This document shows positions 11,553-23,238 of a DNA stretch of 64,000 nucleotides, in pieces. Source of the stretch: Globodera rostochiensis (taxonomy: Eukaryota > Nematoda > Chromadorea > Rhabditida > Heteroderidae); assembly GCA_018350325.1 (NCBI GenBank), contig JAEVLN010000015.1, positions 496,001 through 560,000 on the forward strand, read 5' to 3'. Under the pieces are notes generated by a model that worked only from the letters and a program-made list of their open reading frames with translations, had not been told where the DNA came from and did no database searches. The position numbers and the translations under genes were made by a program. Positions within the stretch are counted from its first letter, which is position 1; each line of letters begins with the position of its first letter.

Positions 11553-11925
11553 TGTTTGGATTCTTGGCCACACAAAACATTGCTTTCCATTTTCACGGGC
11601 GATGACCGAAACCGCATTTGGGAAATCATTTGGCCTTTGGTCAACGACAACATTTGCGGCATTTATCTGGATTCCTCCAAACTCGGCTGTTTGCGAAAAT
11701 GATACCGGCCATTCTTTGTGATTGCGCGAAGCTCCGATTGATCAATTTGGGCTATGATTTTCCCAATTTCCCGGCCGATGACAGTGCCGGCGCTTCTTCT
11801 AAACAAGCATTGGCCAAATGGTTGCACACGCCCCGCGGGGGCGGACTTCCGAAAGTGTTGCGATGTAATTATATTGCGGAAAGAACCAGAGGACTCAGAT
11901 TTAATTGTGAATTTTTGCTTGCATA
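11553..11925 (+). pseudogene. F-box family exon 3 fragment, broken
   Basis: Reads the exon 3 signatures IWEIIWPLVNDNICGIYL, then [23 protein letters not shown] text and HTPRGGGLPKVL. After GCLRK, near 11698, an in-frame TGA plus a one-base deletion relative to siblings shifts the frame. Exons 1, 2, 4 and 5 are not found nearby, so it is an isolated pseudo-exon. Confidence 0.75.
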
Positions 11926-12126
11926 ACCGCCAAAAATACAATCTAAAAATTAAAGCTCTCGGGGTCAAGTCTCGGTAAAATTCAGACCTCGAACATACCA
12001 GTATTTAGTAAATGAATATCAAGTCGTCATAATAGGTTTATCGCAAATCGAATTGATAATCAATCCTTTAATTGCTAAGTGGGCGTATTGCAATTGTGCA
12101 ACGATTTGTGGGATTTTTCTTGCGCA

Positions 12127-15100
12127 TCATTTGACTCCGGTAGGTTCTTCCGCAGTTACATCGATAGCCAACATCACCGTGTCGTTCTTCGCGTCGTACC
12201 ATCCGTTGTTTGGGCCCATCAATTTCTAAGTCTTTCATTTTTAAAAAGCTCGACATTTTCGGTCATGTAACCTCAAATGTCATAACATTAGGGCGTCCCC
12301 AACTGTTCTCCTTCGAGCTATAAATGTGGCGGCTGAGCTCCCGAGTGTAGTCCTTTTTCCTCTTCTTTTGAGAAACGACCCGAAATGTTGCCGAACCGGC
12401 ACAGCTCCAATTGGGACCTTAATAATAAATAATGAAATTTAAATAATTTATGTTCGTGACAATTCATACCTCTCGCTTTGCACTCAAGGAAAAAGCCCAA
12501 ACATTTTCGTCCGGATTTAATTTTCAAATACGACAAAATTCTCCAAGGAAGGCCCCGGATGTACACGGCCTCGCTGTGGCGCCGACTGTTCTCATCCTCT
12601 CGCGCAAATTCAGACACTTTTTCGATTTTCAGCATAATCAGCCCATTGGCTTTAAACGGATCTGAAATATAATTTGAATAGCTTTTGGAATAATTTAGCG
12701 GTTCTGCTGCATTTTATACGTCCCAATCAATCATTTATGACTTCAATTTCGGAGGCGGCCCCCGACTTAAAATGCGACTTTTAAAGATATCATTTTGGGT
12801 TTTATTGCAAATTCTTAAGAATTTTCAAAAGGCAACCCGCATTTTTGAGGTAGTTTTCTTTAAAATTTCCTCTTTTTTTTAATTTATCAATTTGGGAATT
12901 TTAAACATTTTTGTTGAGAAAATTGGCAAAATATGTCACATAGGTACCAGACATCACACAAAAACCCGCTTTAATAGCAAGGGTCGCACCAAAAATTCAT
13001 TACTCATTTTCAGCAAGCCGAAAAATTAGGTAGTTTTTCTTTTTAAAAAATGATCGGGGACAAAAAGGCGTTTGGACGTATAAAATGAAAAAGTCCTATT
13101 CAGCCCACCATCACCGGCCGATTTGATCGCGGTCCGTCGCTTAGTTGGGAATTTCAGCGGGTACAGCTCGGGCAGACCGGCGTCCGGATGGGAATGGTAC
13201 ACAAAAACGCTCATCATCTGGTTAAGTGTCAACACTCCGGACGGAACTGTCAAAAGCAAAATTCAACCGAATTTTTGGAGCCGGAATTAAACTTAGAGTT
13301 GGCATTTTAAAATTCAAACTGTCCAATCCAAAATGGATAATACCAATATTCTCAGTAAAATCGCCCAGTGGAATTTGCGGAAAACAAATTTTGAAGAGTG
13401 CCGGGCCAAGCACAGCACGTCTATTCTTCGCCGAACATTCTTTTCCCTTTTGACGGCATTTTTCGTCCGCCCAGCAAAGTGCCTAATTAAAGAAAAGTTT
13501 ATATAATAAACGATTAAAACATTTTAAATAAGTTATTTTATCAATTTTTATTAGATATTACGGAATTGAAAATTGCAATTTCTCCGCAGACGAACAGCTG
13601 ATCACGGCCCAAAAGCTCGCACAATAACTTTTGATCAATTTGAAAAAATTCCTTTGAGCGGAGCAAAATGTCCGCATTCACATCGATGTAATCCAAACAG
13701 CGGCGAACAAAGTCCCGAAATAAACATTATAATTAACAGGGCTAAGATTTTTAGGCTTGAAAAATCTCGAAATAGCTACCTAAATAATTGATGAGAAAAA
13801 TGTCAAAATAAGCTCCAAAAACCGGATTTAAAGTGTTTTTCTGTTCCAAATTGCAGTTCTGTTCCTGTCCTGCTCTAGGATTTAGAACAGAACAAAAACA
13901 GATTCAAAATTCTTGGAACAGGAACAGAACAGGCCAAGCTAACAGGGTAAAAATTGAACCTAATTGGTTAAAATTTTTGAACAATAATTCCCTATAATCT
14001 AACGTGGCTCAGTGGCTAACTAAATTAGGTGGCGGATTGATTCGATTTGTCTGATTTGTGAGGTACAATTCTAGAGTAAAAATCTTTTCTTTGTATTTGT
14101 TTCCCTTTGGTGGTGTAATGGTGAGTGGCGTGGGGTGCCTGGGGATAAACATTATAATTAATTAACAGGGCTGATTTTTAGGCTTGAAAAATCTCGAAAT
14201 AGGTACCCAAATAAATAAGTGAGAAAAAATGCCATCGGCGGAGGGGGCCTTTAGGGTGGGGGGTTGGCGGTGCCGATCAGGGATCAAGGCTGGGCGAAGC
14301 TCGGCTCGCTACACGAAGCCGAAGCTCAAAGCCGGTATTGGTCCAAAAATTATGAATGTTGCAAAACAAAAGGGCCCCCTTAACGACTAGGATTAAAATC
14401 AGTTACAATTTGTCCCACCTCTTGTCCAAGGAAGCGAGCCTGGACCAACGCGACGAAAACATTGCTTAGTTTTGCTTTGGGAAAGTCCATGCAAGCTTTG
14501 ACCAGTCCGTCCACGTCATATTTATTGGCTTAAATTTTATAAACAAATTTAAAATAATAAACAAAAATTGTTGTTTTTTTTGACCCGCGCAAAGCACATC
14601 GATCGCATTGTCTCCGTTCAATCCGCGCAAATCATCCGCATAAATGAAGGCTAACATCAACTTAAACGCGTCCACCCCCACGTCGGGCACCTCGACGGGC
14701 TTAACTTCTTTGGCTAAAATAATTTTAAAAAATTTCAACAAAATTTGCGCACCCGTCCCAGAGGCGGCGGCGGCGAACTTTGCATTTTCAGCGTCAAAAC
14801 GGAACATTGCCTTGAAGACGTCGGAGGCCGCCGTCAGAATTACTTTATGCGCTGGCAGAAGCTAAATATTCAAAAATAATAAATTAACGTCTTAACCCCC
14901 GCGGGCTATTCCCTTCAATTTTACTCCTTTTTCGACAATTTTATTTATTCTAAACAAAATATTATTTGAACTATTGCCAGGCCCTAAATATGTAAGTAAT
15001 AATTTTAAGTGTGAAATATAATGCGGACGCAACAAATAACAATTTTCTGAACTCACTTCTTGTTCGTCACCTTCCCCCACCAAAAAGTGCACGTCGGCAC

Positions 15101-15158
15101 CATCACCGGTGCCCAACAAACGCTTCATGCGCCCACCCAAACTGTCCGGTTTCGACAT
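12127..15158 (-). CDS. BTB-BACK-MATH domain protein, about ten exons
   Basis: Probable cullin-3 substrate adaptor (role inferred from the domains). Proposed exons, plus coordinates: 15057-15158, 14753-14861, 14585-14713, 14419-14528, 13562-13714, 13344-13482, 13109-13246, 12470-12661, 12272-12417 and 12127-12225. Protein order: start MSKPDSLGGRMKRLLGTG and DVHFLVGEG; BTB core LLPAHKVILTAASDVFKAMF, VPDVGVDAFKLMLAFIYAD; BACK-like CLDYIDVNADILL and QKLLCELLGRDQLF; WADEKCRQKGKECS; LYPLKFPT; then a MATH-like region IEKVSEFARED, YIRGLPWRIL, GFFLECKA, WSCAGSATFRVVSQK and a C-terminus LMGPNNGWYDAKND. All junctions keep frame. One anomaly: the acceptor before the BACK exon (13715-13716) reads GG where AG is expected, so that exon may be skipped or the gene damaged. 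Intron 4 is swollen by SINE and repeat insertions. Confidence 0.82.
13718..14390. repeat. Insertions inside the BTB gene intron, flanked by a ~70-bp direct duplication
   Basis: The segment AAACATTATAATTAA...TTTAGGCTTGAAAAATC at 13720-13800 recurs at 14146-14225. Between the copies lie a GTTCTG/GAACAG word element (13835-13945) and a tRNA-like SINE (13995-14130). A degenerate GGCGGTGCCGATC hairpin repeat follows at 14265. The left duplicate abuts the odd BACK-exon acceptor. Confidence 0.65.
13995..14130 (+). mobile_element. tRNA-derived SINE-like repeat in a BTB intron
   Basis: Box A-like GTGGCTCAGTGGCTAAC at 14003 and a weak box B-like GAGGTACAATTC downstream, then a second box A-like GGTGTAATGGTGAGTGG at 14112. 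Too degenerate for a tRNA gene. Confidence 0.5.
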
Positions 15159-15849
15159 GCTAAAATTGAATTACAGACCTGGAATTATGTTGATGGTGCC
15201 CTCCCCCTTTTTTATTCCGCCTTTTTCCCGTTCCCGTTAAAATGCCGTTGTTTTTTAGGGGATTATAAAACCGTTGGCCCCAAATAACGGGACACTTGGC
15301 CCGCGGGAGCCCCGTTCCCGCCGGTCTCTATTGTGTTGCCCCATATCCGACATTTTTTTTCTTTCAATCCTGGAATAGGGAAAAATCAATATTCCAATTC
15401 AGGCTAGGGTTTGAAATTGTTCCAATTGATGATCTGATCTGAAAAATCTATTTTTAAATTGCTTTTGTGGGGTCCATTATAACAATATATTGTTTAAAAA
15501 TCTTTGGGTTGTTTCCGGGGGCTATCTGAAATAGATGATCAAAATAAGTCTTTTGGGCGATTCCGAACACCAAAAATTGTCGTGGAGGGGGCAAAATTGG
15601 GCAACGTCAGAAAGGTCAACAGCAAGTCAAAAAAACAATTTTGGGAGTCGAGGAGAGGGAATGTGACAGGGGATGAGCAAATGCCTATGTACATATTCTT
15701 TCTGCAGCTTGTTTTGGCGAGTTATGCACAAAAACATGTTTTTAGTCGGAAATTTCGTCTTTTTAACTCACCTACCGGACCAAAGCACTAATTTTGGGAT
15801 TTTTGCACCTAAAATGGGGTGTAAACTTATTTCAGGAAAAAATACCTTT
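15159..15849. other. 5' flank of the BTB gene, no second gene
   Basis: Contains a GGGAACGGG-word fragment (about 15225-15335) and AT-rich sequence. No coding family recognised and no TATA or initiator could be fixed. Confidence 0.35.
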
Positions 15850-16267
15850 GGCCCCTATTTTTGCCACTAGTTGATAAAAAGGAGTTTCCAGGGCTAGGTA
15901 TTCAGGAACGTAGAATCCGAATCGATTTCGAACCCCGGACCCGAATTCGAACAATTTGTCAAAAATTCGAATTTTTTCAAAAATCATTTTAGCCTCTAAA
16001 TCATTCAAAAAGCATAAAATTACGACGAAAAAGCAAATAATGATCGAATTCATGTTTTTTGAATGAGTTTTAGGATAAAATTGATTTTAGAAAAAATTTG
16101 AATTTTTGACAAATTGTTCGAATTCGGGTCCGGGGTTCGAAATCGGTCGAAACAGTGGTTATATTCGGATTCTACGTCCCTGAATAGCCCTGGAAACTCC
16201 TTTTTATCAACTTGGAAAAAAAAATTGTATTTTTTTAAAAAAGGGGGGCTATAAACTAAACTATTAC
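15850..16267. mobile_element. Fold-back element of the TTCGAACCCCGGACCC core family, left end lost
   Basis: The arm 15850-16000 is inverted at about 16085-16230 (GATAAAAAGGAGTTTCC, GAACGTAGAATCCGAAT, TTCGAACCCCGGACCCGAA). The right end ACTAAACTATTACC matches the ends of 28977-29469; the matching left end is absent. No coding capacity. Confidence 0.75.
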
Positions 16268-16446
16268 CAATTTAATTATTCTGGCAACACAAATACCATT
16301 TTGTCAACTTTAGAACTCACTATCGGGCACCCCGCCATCGACCTTTTTTTGATACTTTTTTTTGTCTTGCTTTATTGTAATTAAAAAAGAAATTTTCGAT
16401 TTTAGACTCATTGAAATTTATTTGCACTTTGAACCAAATTATATAA

Positions 16447-17608
16447 ATGTCGGACAATCCGAGCAAAGCGAAGAAACTGTTAAAAGAAATGTGAGTTTTT
16501 TAATAAAAAAAAACATCTTAGACCAATTCAACGCTAAAGAAGGTTGGAATTAAAAGAAAACCCCAAAACTAATGCCATAAACCCAGGGTTGCCGCAGAGC
16601 TGTGTGAAAGTTTTTCGTACATTTTTGGTGTTTCGATGAATTTTTCTGTGACTGTCGCACGCCGTTGGACCACAGCTTAAAAATGTTCAAAAATAACCGT
16701 ATTGCTCGATTCTTATTTTTGTAGCGTGAAATGTGAAAAGACGCAACAACGTTGAAATGCATTTGACGACATTTTAAAAAAGATTGGGCTTTTATACTAC
16801 CAAAGTTCATGATTTTTAGTAGGGTAGGAACCTTAAGTTCAGAGTGGCTTAGGCCCAAGCCTGACGAACCCCTAATCCAAGGTTGTCTGATTTTTGTTTC
16901 TGAAACATTCTTTAACAAAATCGGTGTTTTGTACTGAGACGCAAATGCCCCCTACTCCGATAGGCGCCGCCGAGAAAATTTTGGCGTTTTGACTCAATTT
17001 GTTAACAGATTTGGTTTACTATTTGTACAAATATTCCAAATATTTGTATTTGGTCCGGTCTGCATTTTATTACCGTTTAAGGTAGACAGTGCACTCTCTC
17101 GCTTTTCCCTCTATTTCTCTAACCGTTCTCTTCTTTTGGCGTTCTCTCTCATCTTTTTTAATAATTATTTTGACCATCCCGCACTTCGCTCTGGAAAACT
17201 TTTTTTCCCTCTGGCCGATTCTTCTCAAACTTTCACCATCTCTTGAGAACAAAATAAGGAATTTTTTAATCTCTTTTTTATTTAATATAATCGCTCAATT
17301 CTTGAGTTATAGGCCAAAATGTTCATAATTTTATAGAATTTTGATTAAAATGCCTGAAAATCCTTCAACATAATTTTTAGAAAGGAAAGAGCGCTCAAAT
17401 TGTCAAACGCTTGGGCAATCAAGCGGTTGCTGCCAATTCCGCAAGAATCGCTTCCTGACCACCGACGGGCATATTTCTGCCATTTTTATTTCTTATGCTT
17501 TCAATATTTCAGAATGATTGAAGCAAGCGAAGGTCCGAGTGAGCCCAAAAGAGAAAACAATGAGGACGGACAAAATTTTGGATGGAATTTCAAACAGAAA
17601 ATTGATTA
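16447..17608 (+). pseudogene. F-box family pseudogene with fused exons 2 and 4
   Basis: Exon 1 is perfect (16447-16490, MSDNPSKAKKLLKE, GT donor). Then about 870 bases of intron hold repeats. At 17383-17459 the end of exon 2 (QIVKRLGNQ, then in another frame LLPIPQESLPD) runs straight into the last bases of exon 4 (CACCGACGG). A GC dinucleotide stands where the exon 4 donor was, and exon 5 follows at about 17512 (EASEGPSEPKRE). Exon 3 and nearly all of exon 4 are deleted and the frame is broken. A plus-strand relic. Confidence 0.75.
16800..17030. repeat. TTAGGC-element terminus and GGCGCC hairpin repeat in the pseudogene intron
   Basis: 16838-16888 is a terminal fragment of the TTAGGC element (GTGGCTTAGGCCC). 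16955-17010 is a partial hairpin repeat with its usual tail GAGAAAATTTTGG and TTTTGACTCAATTTGTTAAC. Confidence 0.7.
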
Positions 17609-17609
17609 G

Positions 17610-18124
17610 TCGAGATTATGCACCAATTAAAAAAATGTTTGCGCGTTTTTTGAAGGACTAAACGACATTACTTTTTTTTAACAAAACAATAGGAATATAG
17701 CGTAAAGGTGAACTATCGTTAAGTTAAAGCTGAGATTGGACAAATCTTAAAAGAAGCCGAATTTTTTCAAAATTTACATCAATTAAAAACACAAAATTAC
17801 AACGAAAACGAAAGTAATGATCGAATTCATGCTTTTTGAAATGCCAAAATATGCTCGAAGTTCAAACCCCAAAAGCTTTTATTTCCAAAAACCCCCGAAA
17901 TATGCTAAAATATGTAAATAAACGAAAGGGAAGTAGGAAAGTGTTCCGGTTTTCCGTCGTTTTTTGGACTTTCCGTTAAAAAAATCTTTTCGTTTTTCAT
18001 TTTGCGTTCTAACCCAACACAGAGCATCAGACTTGCCGAAAAGAAACCCACTAGCGGGTCGGAGTTCCGACGAAATATTGGTAAACTATTTAATTTATCA
18101 GATTATTTTTCATTAAGACTATTG
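17610..18124. other. No recognised gene
   Basis: Includes a short copy of the internal part of the TTCGAACCCC family (17790-17835: AAAATTACAACGAAAACGAAAG-like text, then GATCGAATTCATG). Otherwise featureless. Confidence 0.35.
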
Positions 18125-18132
18125 CATTTTAC

Positions 18133-18310
18133 TAAAGCCCGGCGGGAACGGGATTCCCGCGGGAAAAGTACGGGAATCCCGGTCCCGTTCCCGTCTTTTT
18201 TGCCCAGCGGGATTTTTTACGGGAACGGAAAAGACGGGATTCCCGTTCGGGATTCCGTCCCGTACTTTTTGAAAACCCCGTTCCCGGAAATTTTTTTTTA
18301 CCGGGCTCTA
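18133..18310. mobile_element. 178-bp hAT-like element of GGGAACGGGATTCCCG words
   Basis: Perfect 8-bp duplication CATTTTAC (18125-18132, 18311-18318). Ends TAAAGCCCGG and CCGGGCTCTA. The interior is almost nothing but CGGGAACGGGATTCCCG-type words in both orientations. Confidence 0.88.
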
Positions 18311-18894
18311 CATTTTACTTCCCCCGAATAATGCCAAAATATTATGAATTCATGACTAGAGCCGAGATTTATATTGACTAAAAACATGAGAAATATTGAC
18401 TAAAAATCCCCAAAATTTTGCCCAGAAACCCCAAAAAGTGCTAAAATAATGACTAAAAAATGTGCAAAACTGACCTAATTGAGTCAAATTTTGCTTGCAA
18501 AAATACTTTTTGCAGATTAGAAACATTTTCGAAATCAAACAATGGTTTTAAACTGAACAAAAAAGTAAAATACAAAATAATCAGGGGTTAAGTGTAATAA
18601 AGTACTATTAAAAAAATTACCTAATGGCATTTTGAACTCTGTACTAGAGACCGGCAAAATCAAATTTGCGGATCCTGTTGCAGGATTGGAATTCAAACTT
18701 TTTTGCAGGACCGGATCCTGCAGGATTAATCATGCTCCTGCAATCCTGCATTTAGAATTTGCAGGATCCTGCACAGGATTGCAGGATTGAGTCAAAATTT
18801 TTCAAAAATCAATATTGGCCTCAAAATTAGGGTTGCTCCCCGGCCCCTCGGGGGCGGGAAAGCCGGGGGTCGGGGTTGGCCATGTCGGGGATCG

Positions 18895-19655
18895 GGGACG
18901 TCCATCAGACATTTGCGGCCCAGACACTTGCGGCCCAGACACTTGCGGCCTAAGACAAAATAGACATTTACGGCCAGACATTTACGGCTTTATGTTACAA
19001 AAAAACATTTTTTCTACACAGCAAAAAGCAAATTGCGATCAGAACAAAACTTTTTCATGGATTACAAATCCGCTGCTTCCATTTTTTTTTATTTTTGTTA
19101 CTTAGCATGGTATTAAGCGGTTTAAAAAGTTTCGTAATTGGGCGGGTGATGGGACATTCAAAGGCAGATTTTACAAAAACTACCGATTAAAAAAACCTTA
19201 TTAGTGTGCCCTCCGAACTTCCTTAACTGTATACTCCAAATGTATTAGTTGAAAGCAGCTCAATTCCATCGGTATATGTGTTGATGGCTAATAGACAAAA
19301 AGAAAGGTACAGGAGAGTTTTTGAAGTTATCAGGAACAACATGAATGATGTAATTCCAATATCATTCATTAGCGATTTTGAAAAAAGTAAGACGATAGCT
19401 CAGGGTTGCTATTTTTTTGTGACATAAAGCCGCAAATGTCTATTTTGTCTTAAGCCGCAAATGACTGGGCCGCAAATGTCTGGCCGCAAATATCTATTTT
19501 GTCTTAAGCCGCAAATGACTGGGCCGCAAATGTCTGGCCGCAAATATCTATGTTGTCTTAAGCCGCAAATGACTGGGCCGCAAATGTCTGGCCGCAAATA
19601 TCTATGTTGTCTTAGGCCGCAAGTGTCTGGGCCGCAAATGTCTACACACCCAAAT
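18895..19655. mobile_element. Fold-back element with AGACATTTGCGGCC terminal arrays
   Basis: The left array 18898-18990 (AGACACTTGCGGCCC and AGACATTTACGGCC units) is inverted at 19425-19655 as GGCCGCAAATGTCTGG / CCGCAAATATCTATTTTG units; the inner join TTATGTTACAAAAAA / TTTTTTTGTGACATAA is also inverted. The centre is AT-rich and non-coding. No target duplication found. It follows a TAGGGTTG GC-rich fragment (18826-18890) related to 55052-55142. Confidence 0.75.
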
Positions 19656-20122
19656 ATTCGGGGGAAGAAGTAAAGAAAATTTTATTAATAAATAATTTTC
19701 ATAAAAATTTCAGCAATGATCAGTAGAAGCATAAAAATAATTTTTAAAATCCATTATTATCCTCAAAAACCTCAAGAGTGAAGACGATTTTGTAATTTGC
19801 AAAAAAAAAATTATTTGTGAATTTATTGTCATGTTCGACTTGGTCCAACAACTGAGAATCACAATAGAAAATCACAAAAAACTTTTAAACGGCGAAATTA
19901 ACTGGTGGTATGTTTTGAAGCTTTTTAGGAATGGGAGGAGTCGGCGGTGCTGATAGGCGCCGCTTTAACAATGCTTGTTTTGAAAAATTGCTTCAAAATA
20001 ACAAAAAATGGCCAATACTTCTTAGATTTTGGCAGTGAAAATTTTCAAATTATCGAAAAATTTATTGTGTTAACTTTTTGAATTTAATGGAAAAGTTTCT
20101 CTGATTTTCTGCAGTTTATAAC

Positions 20123-20669
20123 TAGGGCGGCGATTTATATGGAAATCCATATTTTTTTTGCGCACTTGAAACGGCTTCTAAATGCCATAAATAGTATTTT
20201 TAACTTTGGTTGGAGCTTCTAGAGCCCATTTTATAATCCATATTTTCCATATTTCGCGATTTTTATCCATATTTTGCCATTTTTCAAAAATTCCTTAACA
20301 AAAATGCAATAAAAACGAAAAATACACCCCTAAGGATCGATTTTTTCCAAATTTTCTAAAAATGCACCATTAAAAATTGACTTTTTCGCACAAAAAATTC
20401 TGCCCAAAAAAATGAAAATTTTAAAAATTCTGCTAATTTTCAAAATAAAATGCCGTTAATTTGCATATAAATTTTTTTTTTGCTCTTATTACTTCTATTA
20501 GGAAATCTTGCCCATTTTTAGCAATATTTGAAAAAATTTTTATCCATATTTTGTCCATATTTTACAATTTTTGTCCATATTTTACAATTTTTGTCCATAT
20601 TTTGCGATTTTTCATCCTTATTTTATGGCCATATTTCGAGATTTTTTATCCATATAAATCGCCGCCCTA
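20123..20669. mobile_element. hAT-like element of TCCATATTT words
   Basis: 8-bp duplication TTTATAAC / TTTATGAC (7 of 8). Ends TAGGGCGGCGATTTATATG and CATATAAATCGCCGCCCTA. TCCATATTTT recurs throughout both halves. The interior TTGGAGCTTCTAGAG is shared with 60981-61576. Confidence 0.88.
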
Positions 20670-20814
20670 TTTATGACACTAAAATAATTATAATGATTCA
20701 ACGTTGAACAAATTTATGAAGTTTTAAATATTCACCCAATTTTTCTGGGCAAAAAATTAATTTTCTGGATTGTCACCAAAATGATTTTTAATAATCGGAA
20801 ATATCATATAAAAT

Positions 20815-20942
20815 ATTTTTAGAAATTGTTTAATCCCATCATAGATGCTCACCGAAAGTCATAAAAAAGACGCAGTCGGGGTTCGAACCCCCTAGCAAAA
20901 CCTTTTAAGTCTCTCAGCACTCGCCACTACACTACCACATAA
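20815..20942 (-). mobile_element. tRNA-derived SINE-like repeat
   Basis: Minus strand: GTGGTAGTGTAGTGGCGAG (box A-like), then GGGGGTTCGAACCCCGAC (box B-like), then a body with CTTTCGGTGAGCATCTATG shared with 2615-2740. The best preserved of the family here; the region between the boxes does not fold as a normal anticodon arm by eye. Confidence 0.6.
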
Positions 20943-21151
20943 TTGTATTAAAATTGGTATTATGGGCTACTAAATTAATAATTGCAGGATCCTGCGTCAA
21001 ATTTGTGATCCTGTTGCAGGTGGAATTCAAAATTTTTGCATGACCGGATTCTGCAGGATTACTGCAAATCCTGCTAATCCTGCAAAAGCCCAAAAAGTGC
21101 AGGATTGCGGACTGGATCCTGCAAAATCCTGCGCAGTACTCTACTCTGTAC

Positions 21152-22693
21152 CAATTTGAATCGATCCATCTGTTAATCACGAACCCTTTTGATACATCCG
21201 GTTTCATATCGGTAAATGTTTATGTTTATATTGTGATGGTTTTTGCGTGTTAGGCACGTAATGTTAATACATTGAAACATATAATTGTCCTCTTCCCATA
21301 TGCCGGATTCAGATAATAACACAACATGCACGTTAAAAATAGATATTTTATTTGTATTTGTTATTTACTGAATTATTTTTGTTATTTATTAAAATTCCAC
21401 TACTTTTGAGGCCCAAGCTGATCAATATTGTTGAAAACATTGATTGCCGTTCTGTTCAAGGCCGACGGTCTTCCGTATCAACATTTTCTGTAATTTCATC
21501 TAATGCAATTTGTGCAGTGATTGTTGGCCACTAAACTACCCAATTTATGTGGAAGCCAATGTGCGATTTTTGTTGTAATGCCATGTACCATTTCTTTTAA
21601 ATCATTGAAATAAAACTTGATTTACGCTGGTGTCACAAAGGTTACATTAATACAAGCAGCATGTATCACCGTCTTAAATATATTGAAAACAAAAACAGTT
21701 GTTAATAATTTCGAAAGTGGCGAGCTACAGATTTCAGTCAAGAAATGCCACCAAATGGAAACTATTAAGAAGCCATTAAATGGACCAAAGACCAGAAATT
21801 TATGGTTGGTAAAAATCTATTGCTTCTTTTGATCTAACTTTTTATTTCACCATTATGTTAGCTTGTCAAATACGATCATTGGAATGCTGTTCGACCGAAT
21901 CGGTTTTATTTGGCACTTAGCTTTACCAGTTTCAAAAATATTTTAAATCAAAACAATAAGTTATTGAACAGGTTGGCGATCATTTATCACCGGTCGTTTC
22001 GTCACTGGTGTTTTGACAATGAATCAATTTTAGGCCAACTCGAATTATTGAAATTTTTAAAAAATTGTTTGAATTTTGGAGTTCGAGATTAATTTAAAAC
22101 AAGGTCACAGTTGGCTTCTAGGCCCCAAAAATACTATAAAGACCCTTATATCAACTTTCTAAATTGAGTGACGAAAAGAACAGTGACAAAATGATAGGTA
22201 ACCATCTATAAGTATATTGCTTAATTGCCCTTGACTTGGCATGATTATCTGCTTCTTTTTGCATTGGAATTTTGCAATTTTGATGTGCAACTTGATATAA
22301 ATAACTTCGGTTTTTCTGTTTCAATTAATTCCCAGCATTTCTTTTGACGGTTCCAATGTTTTGAAAATATTAATATTTATGTTGAAAAAACTCGAAAATT
22401 AATTACAAAAAAACCCCAATTGTTTGTATTTAGGAAGGTATTTGATCATCGGTTTTTAATGATCAAAGGCCGTCATATCGATGAGGCAAAATGTGGAGGC
22501 GAGTGCAGCCGAAGTCGGTTCGATGACGAAAAGCGAGTGGAAAAAATAGTGAGGATTGGGTACAAAATAAAGTTTTTTTAAGCACAAATAAATGAAAATC
22601 ACGCATCCCTGAACATCTTGAAACCGGTATTACCAATGTATGTACATGAATTAATATTCACTCAACTTTAGACAGATGGTGACAGTCGTCATC
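21152..22693. other. AT-rich region with unassigned open frames
   Basis: Three plus-strand frames (about 21352-21534, 21617-21832 and 21910-22092) have a protein-like look, for example WNAVRPNRFYLALSF, which faintly recalls transposase text, but I cannot place them in a family and they do not join by good splice sites. Possibly a decayed DNA-transposon gene. Confidence 0.25.
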
Positions 22694-23229
22694 GCTGCCC
22701 CACAAAACACCGAAGCCACGAAATACAGAAGCCACGAAACACCGAAGCCACGAAACACCGACTAAGCCAAAAAACCACGAAATACCGAAGGGGTATACAA
22801 AGGCGTAGAATCCGAATCCGACCTCCATTTTGACCAATTTCAAACCCCGGACCCGGATTCGAACATTTTTTCGAAAATTTAAAAAATTTCTAAAATCAAT
22901 TTTGGGGCTCAAAATCGTTCTCAAAAAGCATGCATCGGGTCCGGGATTCAGAATTGGACGAAATGGATGTCAGATTCGGCTTCTACAGCCCAGAAAGCCC
23001 CTAGAAAACTATTTTTAAATTTTCGTAAAAATGTTCGAATCCGGGTCCGGAGTTTGAAATTGGTCAAAATGGAGGTCGGATTCGGATTCTACGCCCTTGT
23101 ATACCCCTAAAAAAAACTTTTTATCGACTTATAAAAAAATTTTTTTTTTTCGGTATTTCGTGGTTTTTTGGCTTAGTCGGTGTTTCGTGGCTTCGGTATT
23201 TCGTGGCTTCGGTGTTTTGTTGGCGCGCC
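22694..23229. mobile_element. Mutator-like element, CACGAAACACCGAAGC terminal arrays on a TTCGAACCCC core
   Basis: Perfect 9-bp duplication GTCGTCATC (22685-22693, 23230-23238). The terminal arrays of a 16-bp unit (CACGAAACACCGAAGC) are inverted at the right (GTGTTTCGTGGCTTCGG). Inside lies an inverted pair of the CGTAGAATCCGAATC / TTTCAAACCCCGGACCCGG core shared with 15850, 28977 and 45263. The same core therefore carries different ends here. Confidence 0.85.
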
Positions 23230-23238
23230 GTCGTCATC

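Larger units (their letters stand above)
18645..21143. mobile_element. Compound hAT-like element, GCAGGATCCTGC words at both ends
   Basis: Perfect 8-bp duplication CTCTGTAC (18637-18644, 21144-21151) bounding ends TAGAGACCGG and GTACTCTA. 18645-18810 and about 20985-21143 are copies of the same short element in the same orientation (TTGCGGATCCTGTTGCAGG versus TTGTGATCCTGTTGCAGG). The left copy supplies the left end and the right copy the right end. About 2.2 kb between them holds other repeats (18826-19655, 20123-20669) and a SINE. Confidence 0.75.

Noticed and set aside
5690..19655. Regularly spaced repeat arrays that might suggest CRISPR
   Set aside because: The units are contiguous or inverted, without unique spacers, and the DNA is eukaryotic.
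20878..20942. True tRNA gene
   Set aside because: Boxes A and B are recognisable, but no convincing cloverleaf or anticodon arm could be drawn and the flanking body is repeated elsewhere, so it is called SINE-like.
21352..22092. piggyBac or other transposase gene
   Set aside because: Only vague resemblance of short segments; no catalytic residues could be lined up and no terminal repeats enclose it.
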